A program made the translations under genes and the position numbers. Below the pieces are notes generated by a model, which was given only the letters and a program-made list of their open reading frames with translations, did no database searches and was not told where the DNA came from. A DNA stretch of 64,000 bases from Thermoflexibacter ruber (lineage in GTDB: Bacteria; Bacteroidota; Bacteroidia; Cytophagales; Thermoflexibacteraceae): NCBI RefSeq assembly GCF_900113045.1, contig NZ_FONY01000022.1:1-64000 (forward strand), in the 5' to 3' direction. Positions 47,332-56,103 of the stretch are shown piece after piece (the first letter of the stretch is position 1; every line of letters begins with the position of its first letter).

Positions 47332-50300
47332 ATGAAAATTTTAGCACTCCGTTTCAAAAATCTGAACTCTCTCCGTAAAGACAAGCAAGGCGATTTTTTT
47401 GAAATAAACTTCCAAGCCTCTCCACTGAAAGAGGCTGGACTTTTTGCCATTACAGGAGCAACAGGAGCTGGGAAAAGTACCATTTTAGATGCCATTACTT
47501 TGGCACTTTATGGGGTTGCGCCTCGCTTTGGGAAAGACAAGGCAAATGAGATATTAAGCAGAGGGGCAGCCGATTGCTTTTCAGAAGTCCATTTTGAAGT
47601 ACGAAATAAAATTTATACTTCTAAGTGGCTACTCCTTAGAAAAGTAAAGAAAAGTGGAGAAATAGAATATGCAGAGAAAATGGAATTGGCAGAGATGGGA
47701 GGAACTATCTTAGAAGCAAACAAACTCAAAGAAGTAAAGGAAAAAGTTGAGCAACTTACGGGCTTGGATTATCAGCGTTTTTTGCGTTCTGTTATGCTGG
47801 CACAAGGTGATTTTTCTGCTTTTCTCAAAGCCGATGAAAAAAGCAGGGGAGAACTCTTAGAAAAAATCACAGGGACAGAAATCTACTCCCAGCTTTCCAA
47901 ACGAGCTGATGAAAGGCGATTTGAGGAGAAAAAAAAATTAGAACTTTTAGAAAGCCAAATAGATGAAAGTAAGTTGCTTTCAGAAGAACAGAAAACAGCT
48001 ATCAAAAGCCAACTTGTTGAAAATCAGAAAGAAAAAGAAAAATTAGACCAAGTAATAGCACTTACCAATGAGCAAATCAAAAAAGCCAAAGAAATTCAAG
48101 AGTTAAATAAACAATTAGCTGATTTTGAGCAAACTTATCAGCAAGTTATGCTACAACAAGAAAATGCAAAAAATGATTTTGAAAAATTGCTAAGGCACGA
48201 AAAGGCAGCTCACTTCAAAGGGGAACTCAGCGAAATAGAAACGCTTTCTAATTTAGTGCAAACAGAACAGGAAAAATTAGATAAAGAACAATCACAACTC
48301 CCTATAAAAGAAATAGAAATCAAAAAAAAGCAACAAGAGTTCAATCAGATAAAAGAAAACTTAGCCAAAGCAGAGCAGGAGCAGAATGCCGAATTTCCTA
48401 AGATAGAGCAAGCAGAAAAGTTGGATTTCCAGATAAGCGAAATGAATAAAAACTTAGATGCCACTCGCAAGCAAATAGGCGAACAGGGAAAAGAAATAAA
48501 TCTTGCCTATCAGAAAAAGCAACACATAATGCAAGTCATAGAAAGTGAAAAAGAAAACTTAGCCAAAATACAGCAGTATATTTTTGAAAATCACCAAGAT
48601 AAATTACTTGTCCAAGATTTAGGTGTCATCAGACAAAAGTTAGACTATCTTTTTGAGTTGAAAAAAGAAATAGACAAAAACTCACAAAGGAAAAAAGAAA
48701 ATGAAGATAGCACTAAAAAGGTACATGAAGAACAGAAAAAACAAAGAGAAATCTTAGAAAAATACCAAAAGGAAGTAGCAGAAATTGTCCAGAAAACTAC
48801 ACAAGTACACGCAGAAAAAGAAACAGTTTTACAAGGCAGAGAAATACAAGAAGTAGAAAAGGCTTACAATCAGCTTTTGTCTAATCTAAGTAAGTACAAG
48901 CAAATAGCTGATATTTCTTTGGAATTCGAGAAATTAACAGAAGTGATAAGATTGCTAAGAGAAGATATTTTTAAAAATAGTAATGATGAAAAAAGAGTAG
49001 CTGTTTTTTTAGCAACTCTCAAAGAAGAAAAAATACATCTTCAAGAAAAATTGGATTTGGCAAGGGAACTCTATGAAAAAGAGCAACTGATACAAAGTTA
49101 TAAGCAAGTAAGGCAGACACTTAGAAAAGGTGAACCTTGTCCACTTTGCGGAGCAACTCATCACCCCTTTGCTCATTATCAAGCAGATACCAAAGCCAAA
49201 GAGCAAACTTGGAGAGCATATCAAAACGAGTTGGACAGGACAAATGAAAAAATAAAAAAGGCAGAAGTCGAGGCAAAAGGCTTAGAAGTTACACTCAATA
49301 AACAAACACAAGAATTAGCGGATAATCAAATAAAAATCCAAGAATTACAAAAGCAATTTACTGAACTTTCTGCTACACTCTCCTCACAAATTGCAATTCA
49401 TGAAAGCAATCAAGTTCGCAATCAGTGGGAGGAGAAAGAAAAACACCTACAAACTCTTGAAAAGCAAAATATGCTTCTGAAAGAAAAGCAAAAAGAAATA
49501 GAACACTTAGGAAAAGAAGAAGAAAGCTGGAAAAGTAAAATCCAAAAACTTGAAATAGAGCTAACTAAAATAAATACTGACTTAGCTAATTACGAAAAAG
49601 AACGCCAGCAATTAGAGCAGGAAGGTTCGCAGATTTTAGACAAAGGAAAAAAAGAAAAAGAGGCACTCTTAGACCTTTTGAAAAAGTACAAGGAGGCTAT
49701 TCCTTTGGAAAAGGACAAAGCAACTTGGCTCAGAAAATTGGAAGAGAGGGTAAATAGCTATCAGCAAAACATTGATAATGAAAAGATTATTTTAGATAAG
49801 ATTAATAAATTGCAAGGTGAGGAAGGACAAACTACGGCTACTGTTATAGAAATGGAAAAACAGTTGAAAAACCTCCAAAGAGAACAAGAAAAAATGCAAA
49901 ATGAGCTAAAAGATTTGCAAAGCAATCGCAAGGCAATTTTTGGAGAAAAAAATACCCAAGAAGAAAAAATAAGAATTACACAAACAATTAAAAATGAGCA
50001 GCATAGATTAGAAAATTTGAAAACTGCTCTTACCAATGTGCAACAAGAGGTAGAGATTTTGAAAAGTAGCATTGCCCAAGTAAAAAATCGCTTACAAGAA
50101 AATCGACAAACTTTAGCTCATAAGACAGACCAACTCCAAAAAAGAATACTCCCTGATTTTGAGAATATTGAATTACTCAAACAATCACTGCTTTCTAATG
50201 AAGCAGTAGTTCAGATTCGTAAGCTAAAAGAAGAATTGGGTAATAAGTTGGTACAATGTGAAACCAATATCAAAATGACAAAGGAAAACCTCCAAAAATT

Positions 50301-51000
50301 GAGTAGTTCAGCAGGCATCAGCTATGAAACTTTGGAAGTTTTAATAGCTAACTTAGAAAAGTACAAAAGCGAGTTAAGAATTTTAAACGAAAATATCAAT
50401 GAGCAGAGTTTTAGACTTCGAGAAAATGAAAATTTAGAAAAACAATTCAGTGAGAAACGCAAAGAGATTGACAAACAACGCAAGGAATACCAACGCTGGA
50501 AAACTTTGGTCGACATCATAGGCTCAAAAACGACCAATGAGTTGCGTGCCTTTGCCCAAAGTCTTACGCTTGCTCATTTGATTGCATTGGCAAACAAGCA
50601 CTTAGAGAAAATAAACCCACGCTACCACCTAAGAAAAAAAGATAAAGCAGAATTAGACATGGAAATAGTCGACAAAGACCAAGCAGATAACATTCGCTCT
50701 ATCAATACGTTGTCTGGCGGAGAAACTTTCTTGGTAAGTTTAGCTTTGGCGTTAGGACTTTCTGACTTGGCTACGGCGGGCAGACAGACGCAGATTCGCT
50801 CTTTGTTTATAGATGAAGGCTTTGGTACGCTTGACCCCGATACCTTAGCCGATACGATTAATACTTTGGAAAACTTGCAGTTAGGGGGAAAACAAATTGG
50901 CATCATTTCCCACGTAGAAGAACTCAAAAACAGGATTACTACTCAAATCCAAGTACAGCCCAAAGGCAATGGGGTAAGTGAGATACGGATAGTAGGTTAA
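47332..51000 (+). CDS. sbcC: SbcC-like SMC-family ATPase (exonuclease subunit)
   Basis: 1222 residues with Rad50/SbcC layout. The N-terminal half-ATPase has Walker A TGATGAGKSTILDAITLALYG (residues 41-61). Next come LDYQRFLRSVMLAQGDFSAFL, a first coiled coil, the zinc hook GEPCPLCGATHHP (Cys603 and Cys606), and a second coiled coil of about 450 residues. The C-terminal half-ATPase has signature INTLSGGETFLVSLALALGL, Walker B RSLFIDEGFGTLD and ISHVEEL. With SbcD it forms a nuclease cutting hairpins and protein-blocked DNA ends. sbcD is not adjacent, which is unusual. Divergent from the CHAT-STAND gene. Confidence 0.93.
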   Translation: MKILALRFKNLNSLRKDKQGDFFEINFQASPLKEAGLFAITGATGAGKSTILDAITLALYGVAPRFGKDKANEILSRGAADCFSEVHFEVRNKIYTSKWLLLRKVKKSGEIEYAEKMELAEMGGTILEANKLKEVKEKVEQLTGLDYQRFLRSVMLAQGDFSAFLKADEKSRGELLEKITGTEIYSQLSKRADERRFEEKKKLELLESQIDESKLLSEEQKTAIKSQLVENQKEKEKLDQVIALTNEQIKKAKEIQELNKQLADFEQTYQQVMLQQENAKNDFEKLLRHEKAAHFKGELSEIETLSNLVQTEQEKLDKEQSQLPIKEIEIKKKQQEFNQIKENLAKAEQEQNAEFPKIEQAEKLDFQISEMNKNLDATRKQIGEQGKEINLAYQKKQHIMQVIESEKENLAKIQQYIFENHQDKLLVQDLGVIRQKLDYLFELKKEIDKNSQRKKENEDSTKKVHEEQKKQREILEKYQKEVAEIVQKTTQVHAEKETVLQGREIQEVEKAYNQLLSNLSKYKQIADISLEFEKLTEVIRLLREDIFKNSNDEKRVAVFLATLKEEKIHLQEKLDLARELYEKEQLIQSYKQVRQTLRKGEPCPLCGATHHPFAHYQADTKAKEQTWRAYQNELDRTNEKIKKAEVEAKGLEVTLNKQTQELADNQIKIQELQKQFTELSATLSSQIAIHESNQVRNQWEEKEKHLQTLEKQNMLLKEKQKEIEHLGKEEESWKSKIQKLEIELTKINTDLANYEKERQQLEQEGSQILDKGKKEKEALLDLLKKYKEAIPLEKDKATWLRKLEERVNSYQQNIDNEKIILDKINKLQGEEGQTTATVIEMEKQLKNLQREQEKMQNELKDLQSNRKAIFGEKNTQEEKIRITQTIKNEQHRLENLKTALTNVQQEVEILKSSIAQVKNRLQENRQTLAHKTDQLQKRILPDFENIELLKQSLLSNEAVVQIRKLKEELGNKLVQCETNIKMTKENLQKLSSSAGISYETLEVLIANLEKYKSELRILNENINEQSFRLRENENLEKQFSEKRKEIDKQRKEYQRWKTLVDIIGSKTTNELRAFAQSLTLAHLIALANKHLEKINPRYHLRKKDKAELDMEIVDKDQADNIRSINTLSGGETFLVSLALALGLSDLATAGRQTQIRSLFIDEGFGTLDPDTLADTINTLENLQLGGKQIGIISHVEELKNRITTQIQVQPKGNGVSEIRIVG

Positions 51001-51065
51001 GAGTATGATTTGCAACTTGCAATGCTGCCAAACTACCATATTGTTTTCTTAAAATCGCTTTAACA

Positions 51066-51105
51066 ATACTGTTCTCGTTGGTCTTATGAACAAGGAGAAC
51101 AGTAT
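51066..51105. terminator. Long hairpin between convergent sbcC and lipoprotein genes
   Basis: ATACTGTTCTC (51066-51076) and GAGAACAGTAT (51095-51105) are perfectly complementary, with further partial pairing inside. There is no U-run, so it may stall both converging polymerases rather than act as a classical terminator. Confidence 0.5.
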
Positions 51106-51124
51106 GTATCTCTAAAGAGTTAAT

Positions 51125-51580
51125 TTAATCCAGCACTTGCTTAGGTTTGATTACACCTAAAGCATAATTTATATCTGCTTCAGACTTTCTTGTATCCAAG
51201 ACTAATTTGAAATTGCCAGCTTCTGCACAGCGATATATCCAAGCATCATGAAATTTTACTGTACCTTTAGCAGTTTTGGCATAGTTAGATGCTACCAACT
51301 CTCCATGTTGATTATACAAGTTTGCAAAAACATTCTCAAATTCTCCATTAGAACTACCCATGCGAATGGTATATATCCCTTCTGTTTCTAAGGGAAGTAT
51401 AGAGCTATGCTTGTTATGCTTAGCAAGTAGTCCAGAACCGAATTGGGTAAAGCGCTCAGGCATAATAGCTTGATTAGTAAAATCTTGTGATGCTACTAAG
51501 GTTTGTTCACTGACATCTATCTTGTTACAAGACAATAATAATGCGGACAAAATTGAAATTAAAACAAATACTTTTTTCAT
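51125..51580 (-). CDS. Hypothetical lipoprotein
   Basis: 151 residues; the lipoprotein signal ends ILSALLLSC (Cys18). The mature part has EGIYTIRMGSSNGEFENVFANLYNQHGELVASNYAKT, then AWIYRCAEAGNFKLVLDTRKSE and YALGVIKP, a probable beta-sandwich. The second half resembles the secreted protein at 8974-9423, suggesting a shared, uncharacterised family. It is third in a probable operon after the Cys-rich peptide and the large lipoprotein (25-bp gap) and is convergent with sbcC. Confidence 0.7.
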   Translation of the reverse strand: MKKVFVLISILSALLLSCNKIDVSEQTLVASQDFTNQAIMPERFTQFGSGLLAKHNKHSSILPLETEGIYTIRMGSSNGEFENVFANLYNQHGELVASNYAKTAKGTVKFHDAWIYRCAEAGNFKLVLDTRKSEADINYALGVIKPKQVLD

Positions 51581-51605
51581 AAGATTATTTTTTAGGGTTT
51601 TATAG

Positions 51606-52739
51606 TTAGCGTTTTTCTAATCGGAAAATATGAAATGAATAAATGCCTTTCTCAGAAGATTCTCCTAAGAAAGTTTTTCTATCTAAGAGATACAGTCCTG
51701 CTTTACCTATGAAAAATGCGCCATTCACGTAGCTACTATCTTTAAACTTTGTTTCACCTACTATCCGAAAATCTTTATCGAGGATAATGATAGAAAAAGG
51801 CTTATCATAGTCTTCTTTTTTTTGCTTATCTCCCCAGTTTATTGGAAGAAAGGCAAACCTATAATACAACTGACGATATTTATCATGAACTACAAATTGG
51901 TAGTACGCTTCTTGGAGATGATAAGTTTTCTTTACTTCCCAATCTTCCCAAGAATCCAATGGCTTTACTTTATCAAAAAACTTACTATGAGCGTCAATTA
52001 ATTTTTCTTGACCACTTTTTATATCTTTTACCACCAATTTTGATGAGGACGCAAAGGACATTATCAATCTTCCTTCTCTGTCCACATCAGCAAAATATTC
52101 TCTATTCCACAATTTTCCTCTATAATCATCAGGATATTTTCCTTCCATTAATTTATATTCTCCTGTTTGCAAATCTATTTTTATCTGAAAAGCATGCAGC
52201 ATATCATAGTACTGTGTTGTAGTAGCAGAATACGTACTCCTATTGGGTAAAAATAGCTGATGCTGATAGTACATAGGCAAATTACCATTACAGAATATAC
52301 AAGAAATTTGTGCTTGATTGAAGTTATTTACCTTGTGAGAAGTTATTTCTCTTTTTAGATTTCCCTGACTATCAATAAGTAATATACTATTTACTTTTTG
52401 ATGCATAAAAGGAATAACATAGATAGAGTCTGGATTGATGAATACACAACTAAAAGTATTAGGCTTTAGGTTTTTGTCCTTAGGTAGAGAAATAGTACTA
52501 ATTACCTTATTGCTTGTTATATCATACAAGATAAGTTTAAGTTGTTTAGAAAACATAAGATAACTCCTTCCTTTATCTTCTACTTCTTGTATGCAGTAAG
52601 AAGCGTTGCTTAGTAAAGTATCATTAATAATCAACTGTTTATACTGCTTTAAAGTATAAACATCTGTGCTTGGAAATTGCGAAGAGCCTGTGCAACCAAG
52701 AACTATCAACAGTATCACACTAAGTCTAAATACATGCAT
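51606..52739 (-). CDS. Lipoprotein, DUF4221 / six-bladed-propeller-like
   Basis: 377 residues; lipobox LIVLGC (Cys16). The mature protein is a series of short beta-rich repeats: YLMFSKQLKLILYDITSNKVISTISLP, CVFINPDSIYVIPF, LLIDSQGNLKREI, and near the end FSIIILDKDFRIVGETKF followed by FFIGKAGLYLLDRK. This is the pattern of the Bacteroidota DUF4221 or '6-bladed beta-propeller' lipoproteins that sit next to small NVEALA-type peptides. It is probably surface-exposed. It follows the Cys-rich peptide gene with a 14-bp gap. Function unknown. Confidence 0.72.
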   Translation of the reverse strand: MHVFRLSVILLIVLGCTGSSQFPSTDVYTLKQYKQLIINDTLLSNASYCIQEVEDKGRSYLMFSKQLKLILYDITSNKVISTISLPKDKNLKPNTFSCVFINPDSIYVIPFMHQKVNSILLIDSQGNLKREITSHKVNNFNQAQISCIFCNGNLPMYYQHQLFLPNRSTYSATTTQYYDMLHAFQIKIDLQTGEYKLMEGKYPDDYRGKLWNREYFADVDREGRLIMSFASSSKLVVKDIKSGQEKLIDAHSKFFDKVKPLDSWEDWEVKKTYHLQEAYYQFVVHDKYRQLYYRFAFLPINWGDKQKKEDYDKPFSIIILDKDFRIVGETKFKDSSYVNGAFFIGKAGLYLLDRKTFLGESSEKGIYSFHIFRLEKR

Positions 52740-52753
52740 AAGATTTGAAAAAT

Positions 52754-52984
52754 TTAGGAACAGTCACAAGGAGTACCGTAGCAAGGACAACCAGTACCTT
52801 CTGTCGCACACCAAGACTGTCCTTTCGGGTTGATAACAGCACAGGCACTAAGCTCGTAACAAGACGGGATAGACGGAGGATAGGAAGGTGGAAGTGTTTC
52901 TTGCGCATAAATCTCAGGACTACTCGCATTACAAAGCCATACAAACAAAGACAATAGAAATAGGATTAAAACTTTCTTTTTCAT
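52754..52984 (-). CDS. Small secreted Cys-rich peptide (NVEALA-like)
   Basis: 76 residues. A signal peptide (KKKVLILFLLSLFVWLCNA) is followed by a linker SSPEIYAQETLPPSYPPSIP and a C-terminal Cys-rich core with PSCYELSACAVINPKGQSWCATEG and then TGCPCYGTPCDCS (split here for length). The core has seven cysteines. Placement before a propeller-type lipoprotein and the two-part design recall the NVEALA peptide family of Bacteroidota, though the NVEALA motif itself is not obvious. The Pro-rich linker before the core could be a processing site. Six 13-bp tandem repeats lie 29-107 bp upstream of the start. Confidence 0.68.
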   Translation of the reverse strand: MKKKVLILFLLSLFVWLCNASSPEIYAQETLPPSYPPSIPSCYELSACAVINPKGQSWCATEGTGCPCYGTPCDCS

Positions 52985-53013
52985 AATAATTAAAAATTTA
53001 AGTTAAATAAAAT

Positions 53014-53091
53014 AAAGAAAGAGTAGAAAGAAAGAGTAGAAAGAAAGAGTAGAAAAAAAGAGTAGAAAGAAAGAGTAGAAAAAAAGAGTAG
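53014..53091. repeat. Six 13-bp tandem repeats upstream of the Cys-rich peptide gene
   Basis: Six uninterrupted copies of AAAGAAAGAGTAG (plus strand), with units 4 and 6 reading AAAAAAAGAGTAG. They end 29 bp from the peptide start codon, so on the minus strand CTACTCTTTCTTT units lie in the promoter or 5' leader. A 13-bp period invites slippage and copy-number change. Confidence 0.8.
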
Positions 53092-53202
53092 AACTCTATT
53101 ATTCTAATATAATTGAAGTAAGTTTGACTCCTTTTTAATATGAATATAAATGTAAAATTTTAAAATAAATTATACAAAAAAGTAATGATATATTTTGAGT
53201 TT

Positions 53203-53234
53203 TTTGTTTACAAAATAGTTAGTTGATATTTTTT
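53203..53234 (+). promoter_or_regulatory. Possible promoter for the AcpH-like gene
   Basis: TTTG (53203-53206), 20-bp spacer and TATTTTTT (53227-53234), which differs from the -7 consensus only at the last base. The chosen start at 53268 is 33 bp downstream. Confidence 0.4.
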
Positions 53235-53267
53235 ACCAACAAAACCTGCTTAACAGCAACATTTGAC

Positions 53268-53843
53268 ATGAATTTTTTAGCACATGCTTACCTTTCTGGC
53301 GAGGAGGAGGAGATACTCATTGGCAATTTTATTGCTGACCATGTCAAAGGCAAGCAGTTTTTGCAGTACAGCGAAAGCATAGCAAAGGGGATTTTATTGC
53401 ACAGGCAGATAGATGATTTCACAGACCAGCATGAGATTGTCAAACAAAGCAAAGCAAGACTAAGAGATAAACATAGACACTATGCAGGCGTGATAGTAGA
53501 TATTTTTTATGACCACTTTTTGGCGGCGAATTGGTCAAGTTTTCACCATGAGGACTTGTCGTCGTACAGCCAACAAATACATCAAATTATTTTTAAGTAT
53601 CAGACGCTACTTCCCCAAAAATCCTTGTATTTTTTCCAATACATGCTCAAAAATCAAATTTTTGAGGCATATACTCGCATAGAGGGCATACACAAAGTTT
53701 TGACGGGAATGTCGCACCGTACCCCTTTTTCCTCTGGTATGGAAATAGCCTCTGAAAGCCTTTTGATGTATTATGAGGAGTTTAAAGAAGAATTTTATAC
53801 ATTTTTTCCCTTGTTGATTGACTTTGTAGCGGAAAACAAGTAA
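53268..53843 (+). CDS. Acyl carrier protein phosphodiesterase (AcpH/DUF479-like)
   Basis: 191 residues starting at ATG 53268, which gives the family N-terminus MNFLAHAYLS. Motifs: GNFIADHVKGKQF, GILLHRQIDDFTDQHEIVKQSKARLR, RHYAGVIVDIFYDHFLAANW, all HD-like helical with conserved His/Asp. AcpH removes the 4'-phosphopantetheine group from ACP in vitro and belongs to the HD superfamily. In Bacteroidota its physiological role is not settled. The gene stands alone between the divergent peptide locus and the coiled-coil/CorA pair. Confidence 0.85.
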   Translation: MNFLAHAYLSGEEEEILIGNFIADHVKGKQFLQYSESIAKGILLHRQIDDFTDQHEIVKQSKARLRDKHRHYAGVIVDIFYDHFLAANWSSFHHEDLSSYSQQIHQIIFKYQTLLPQKSLYFFQYMLKNQIFEAYTRIEGIHKVLTGMSHRTPFSSGMEIASESLLMYYEEFKEEFYTFFPLLIDFVAENK

Positions 53844-54039
53844 GCAGTTGGGATATAACACATTTTAAGAAAATAATCTGCACTTTTTAAAACAAATTTG
53901 TAACTTTGGGCTTGGTATGAAGTAATATGAGTATCGCATAAGAAAATCATACCTAAATTTGTTGAAGATGACTTATTGATGAGAGGTAGTCAATTTTTAT
54001 AAAAACTTACTATTTTTTTACTTACTAAACTTAAAAGTT

Positions 54040-54384
54040 ATGGAGCCTGTTTTCGTCATTGGCATACTTTCCTCTATTCCTATCGTAGCTATCTTGAGTA
54101 GTGCGCTTATCAAAATTAAGAAAATGGAGTTGGAAAAGCTCGACAGAGCAAAACAAACCGATGTAGAGTTGATACAAGTAGTAAAAGCTTTGTCTAAGGA
54201 AAATGCAGATTTGAAAAAGCGCATAGAAAATATAGAAACCATAGTTACCTTAGGAGAAGCTCAAAATGCACCACTTCAGCAGCTGCCTCCTCAAAATAAT
54301 GAAATTCAAAAACTTGCAGAAGGGGGAAATGAGATAGCTAAAATCCTCATGGAAAGACAATTTAAAAATAAGCAAAAATCATAA
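54040..54384 (+). CDS. Small membrane-anchored coiled-coil protein
   Basis: 114 residues: one N-terminal membrane helix (VFVIGILSSIPIVAILSSALI), then a charged coiled coil (KMELEKLDRAKQTDVELIQVVKALSKENADLKKRIENIE, given as general region 28-70) and a Gln-rich tail. The layout resembles PspB-like phage-shock proteins, but I have no stronger evidence. It precedes corA by 14 bp on the same strand. TAACTTTG at 53901-53908 is a possible -7 box. Confidence 0.6.
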   Translation: MEPVFVIGILSSIPIVAILSSALIKIKKMELEKLDRAKQTDVELIQVVKALSKENADLKKRIENIETIVTLGEAQNAPLQQLPPQNNEIQKLAEGGNEIAKILMERQFKNKQKS

Positions 54385-54398
54385 ACTCAGTCCAAATC

Positions 54399-55310
54399 GT
54401 GACAGAAATTGTTTTAAAAAGTAATACTGGTTTTGAATGGGTAAGTTTGGTAAACCCCTCTATCCGAGAATTAGCTCAAATAGCCGTTCAGTACAATCTT
54501 CACTCTGCTTCTGTGCATGATTGTTTAGAACCAGAGCATCTGCCTAAGTACGAAGTTATTGACGAGGTCGCTTTTATGGTACTTAGGGCGTATGATTTAG
54601 GCGCAAGTAAAGACGGCGATACTGTGCAGAAATTGACCAATAAAATTGCCTTTTTTATAGGAAAAGATTTTTTAGTAACTATTCATCGCAAAGACCATGA
54701 GTATTTGCGAGTAGTTCGCAACAAATGGCGAGTATCAAGGAAAGATGAAGATAACCTTGCACTCAAAATTTCTACTGACCTTTATGCTGCTGCGATGAAT
54801 ACCTATGAAATTCCTATCAAAGATGCTATGGAACTTGTAGAAAGATACGAGGAGGCTATTTTTGATAATAACGAGCCTGCGACCATCATCGAGAAACTCT
54901 ACCTGCTTCGTCGCAAAGCCTCTATTTACAAAAAGATGCTTTTCTTGTTCAATGAATTACTCAAAAAACAAATGGTAGGCAATGAGATGTTAGTTAGTTA
55001 TTTTAAGGACGTACTGGAAACAGGCGAAAAACTTCAATATTACTCTGACCAACTTTACGAAGATACTAATAACTTGCTCAATATTCACCTTTCTTTGGCT
55101 TCTCATCGCACCAATGAGGTGATGAAAGTACTTACGATTTTATCTGTATTCTTCCTTCCTCTGACGTTTATTGTAGGTATTTATGGAATGAACTTTAAGT
55201 ATATGCCTGAGTTAGAATCAGTTTGGGGCTACTCAGCCGTTTGGCTTGTGATGTTGGTCATCTGTGTAGGCATTTATTTTTGGTTCAAAAGCAAGGGCTG
55301 GTTAAGTTAA
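54399..55310 (+). CDS. corA: Magnesium/cobalt transporter CorA
   Basis: 303 residues from a GTG start at 54399. A large N-terminal cytoplasmic domain (HDCLEPEHLPKYEVID, FFIGKDFLVTIHRKDHEYL) leads to the long stalk helix. Two C-terminal membrane helices follow, joined by the selectivity motif YGMNFKYMPELES near residue 267. CorA forms a pentameric inner-membrane channel for Mg2+ or Co2+. It is probably cotranscribed with the small coiled-coil gene before it and is convergent with the SDR gene (5-bp gap). Confidence 0.92.
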   Translation: MTEIVLKSNTGFEWVSLVNPSIRELAQIAVQYNLHSASVHDCLEPEHLPKYEVIDEVAFMVLRAYDLGASKDGDTVQKLTNKIAFFIGKDFLVTIHRKDHEYLRVVRNKWRVSRKDEDNLALKISTDLYAAAMNTYEIPIKDAMELVERYEEAIFDNNEPATIIEKLYLLRRKASIYKKMLFLFNELLKKQMVGNEMLVSYFKDVLETGEKLQYYSDQLYEDTNNLLNIHLSLASHRTNEVMKVLTILSVFFLPLTFIVGIYGMNFKYMPELESVWGYSAVWLVMLVICVGIYFWFKSKGWLS

Positions 55311-55315
55311 TTTTC

Positions 55316-56080
55316 TTATTCATAAGGCGAAGGGCTTACACTTGTCCAACCACCGTCTATGATAAGACTTTGCCCTGTAATGTGCTTGGCTCTGTCAGAA
55401 ACTAAAAACACAGCCGCTTGGGCTATGTCTTCCACTACGGCAGGGCGACCAAGCGGAGTAATCTTAGACCAAACTTTTTCATAACTTGTATCCCCCATCG
55501 TTCTCTCAGTCAGTGTAGCTCCTGGAGCTATGCAGTTTACTCTGATTTGATATTCAGAGAGTTCTATGACCAAATTTTTCGCCAACATTTCCAAAGCCGC
55601 CTTGCTCATGCTATACGCTGCCAAGTGCTTGTGAGCCTGATGCCCTGTAACAGAGGACATAAATAACAAAGCTCCCCCTTTCCCTTGCTTTATCATTTGC
55701 TTAGCGGCAGTTTGGGCAAGAAAAAAAGTTCCCGCCAAGTTTACCTGCATGACCCTATGAAATGCTTCAGGAGTGTAAGAAAGAAAATCTCCAAATAAAG
55801 TAATTCCTGCATTGGCAATCACTATATCCACGCTGCCCAAATCAGCCACCGCCATAGCCACCATTTGGTTTATCAAGGCTACCTCACTACAATCACCAGC
55901 AAAAGCAAGACAGGAAGCATCAGTTTGGGCTTGAATTTCTCTTGCGGCACGGCTCGCCAACTGCTCATCAACATCATTGAGCAAAATATTTACTCCTGAC
56001 TTAGCTAATTGCATAGCAATCTCTAAACCTATGCCCTGTCCTGCTCCTGTAACGATGGCTACTTTTCTTTGTTGATTCAT
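55316..56080 (-). CDS. Short-chain dehydrogenase/reductase
   Basis: 254 residues with Rossmann glycine motif TGAGQGIG near residue 12, NAG near 90, catalytic Ser in MSSVTGHQ, and YSMSK (Tyr/Lys) near 157, ending in HITGQSLIIDGGWT. This is the classical SDR pattern, FabG/glucose-dehydrogenase-like. The cofactor preference is not certain (NDVDEQ at the end of strand 2 suggests NAD). The substrate is unknown. It follows the nicotinamidase-like gene by 23 bp and may be cotranscribed. Confidence 0.9.
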   Translation of the reverse strand: MNQQRKVAIVTGAGQGIGLEIAMQLAKSGVNILLNDVDEQLASRAAREIQAQTDASCLAFAGDCSEVALINQMVAMAVADLGSVDIVIANAGITLFGDFLSYTPEAFHRVMQVNLAGTFFLAQTAAKQMIKQGKGGALLFMSSVTGHQAHKHLAAYSMSKAALEMLAKNLVIELSEYQIRVNCIAPGATLTERTMGDTSYEKVWSKITPLGRPAVVEDIAQAAVFLVSDRAKHITGQSLIIDGGWTSVSPSPYE

Positions 56081-56103
56081 GCTTAATTACCTAAAATTAC
56101 TCT

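Noticed and set aside
53014-53091. CRISPR-like repeat array
   Set aside because: Units are 13 bp and directly adjacent with no spacers, so it is a simple tandem repeat.
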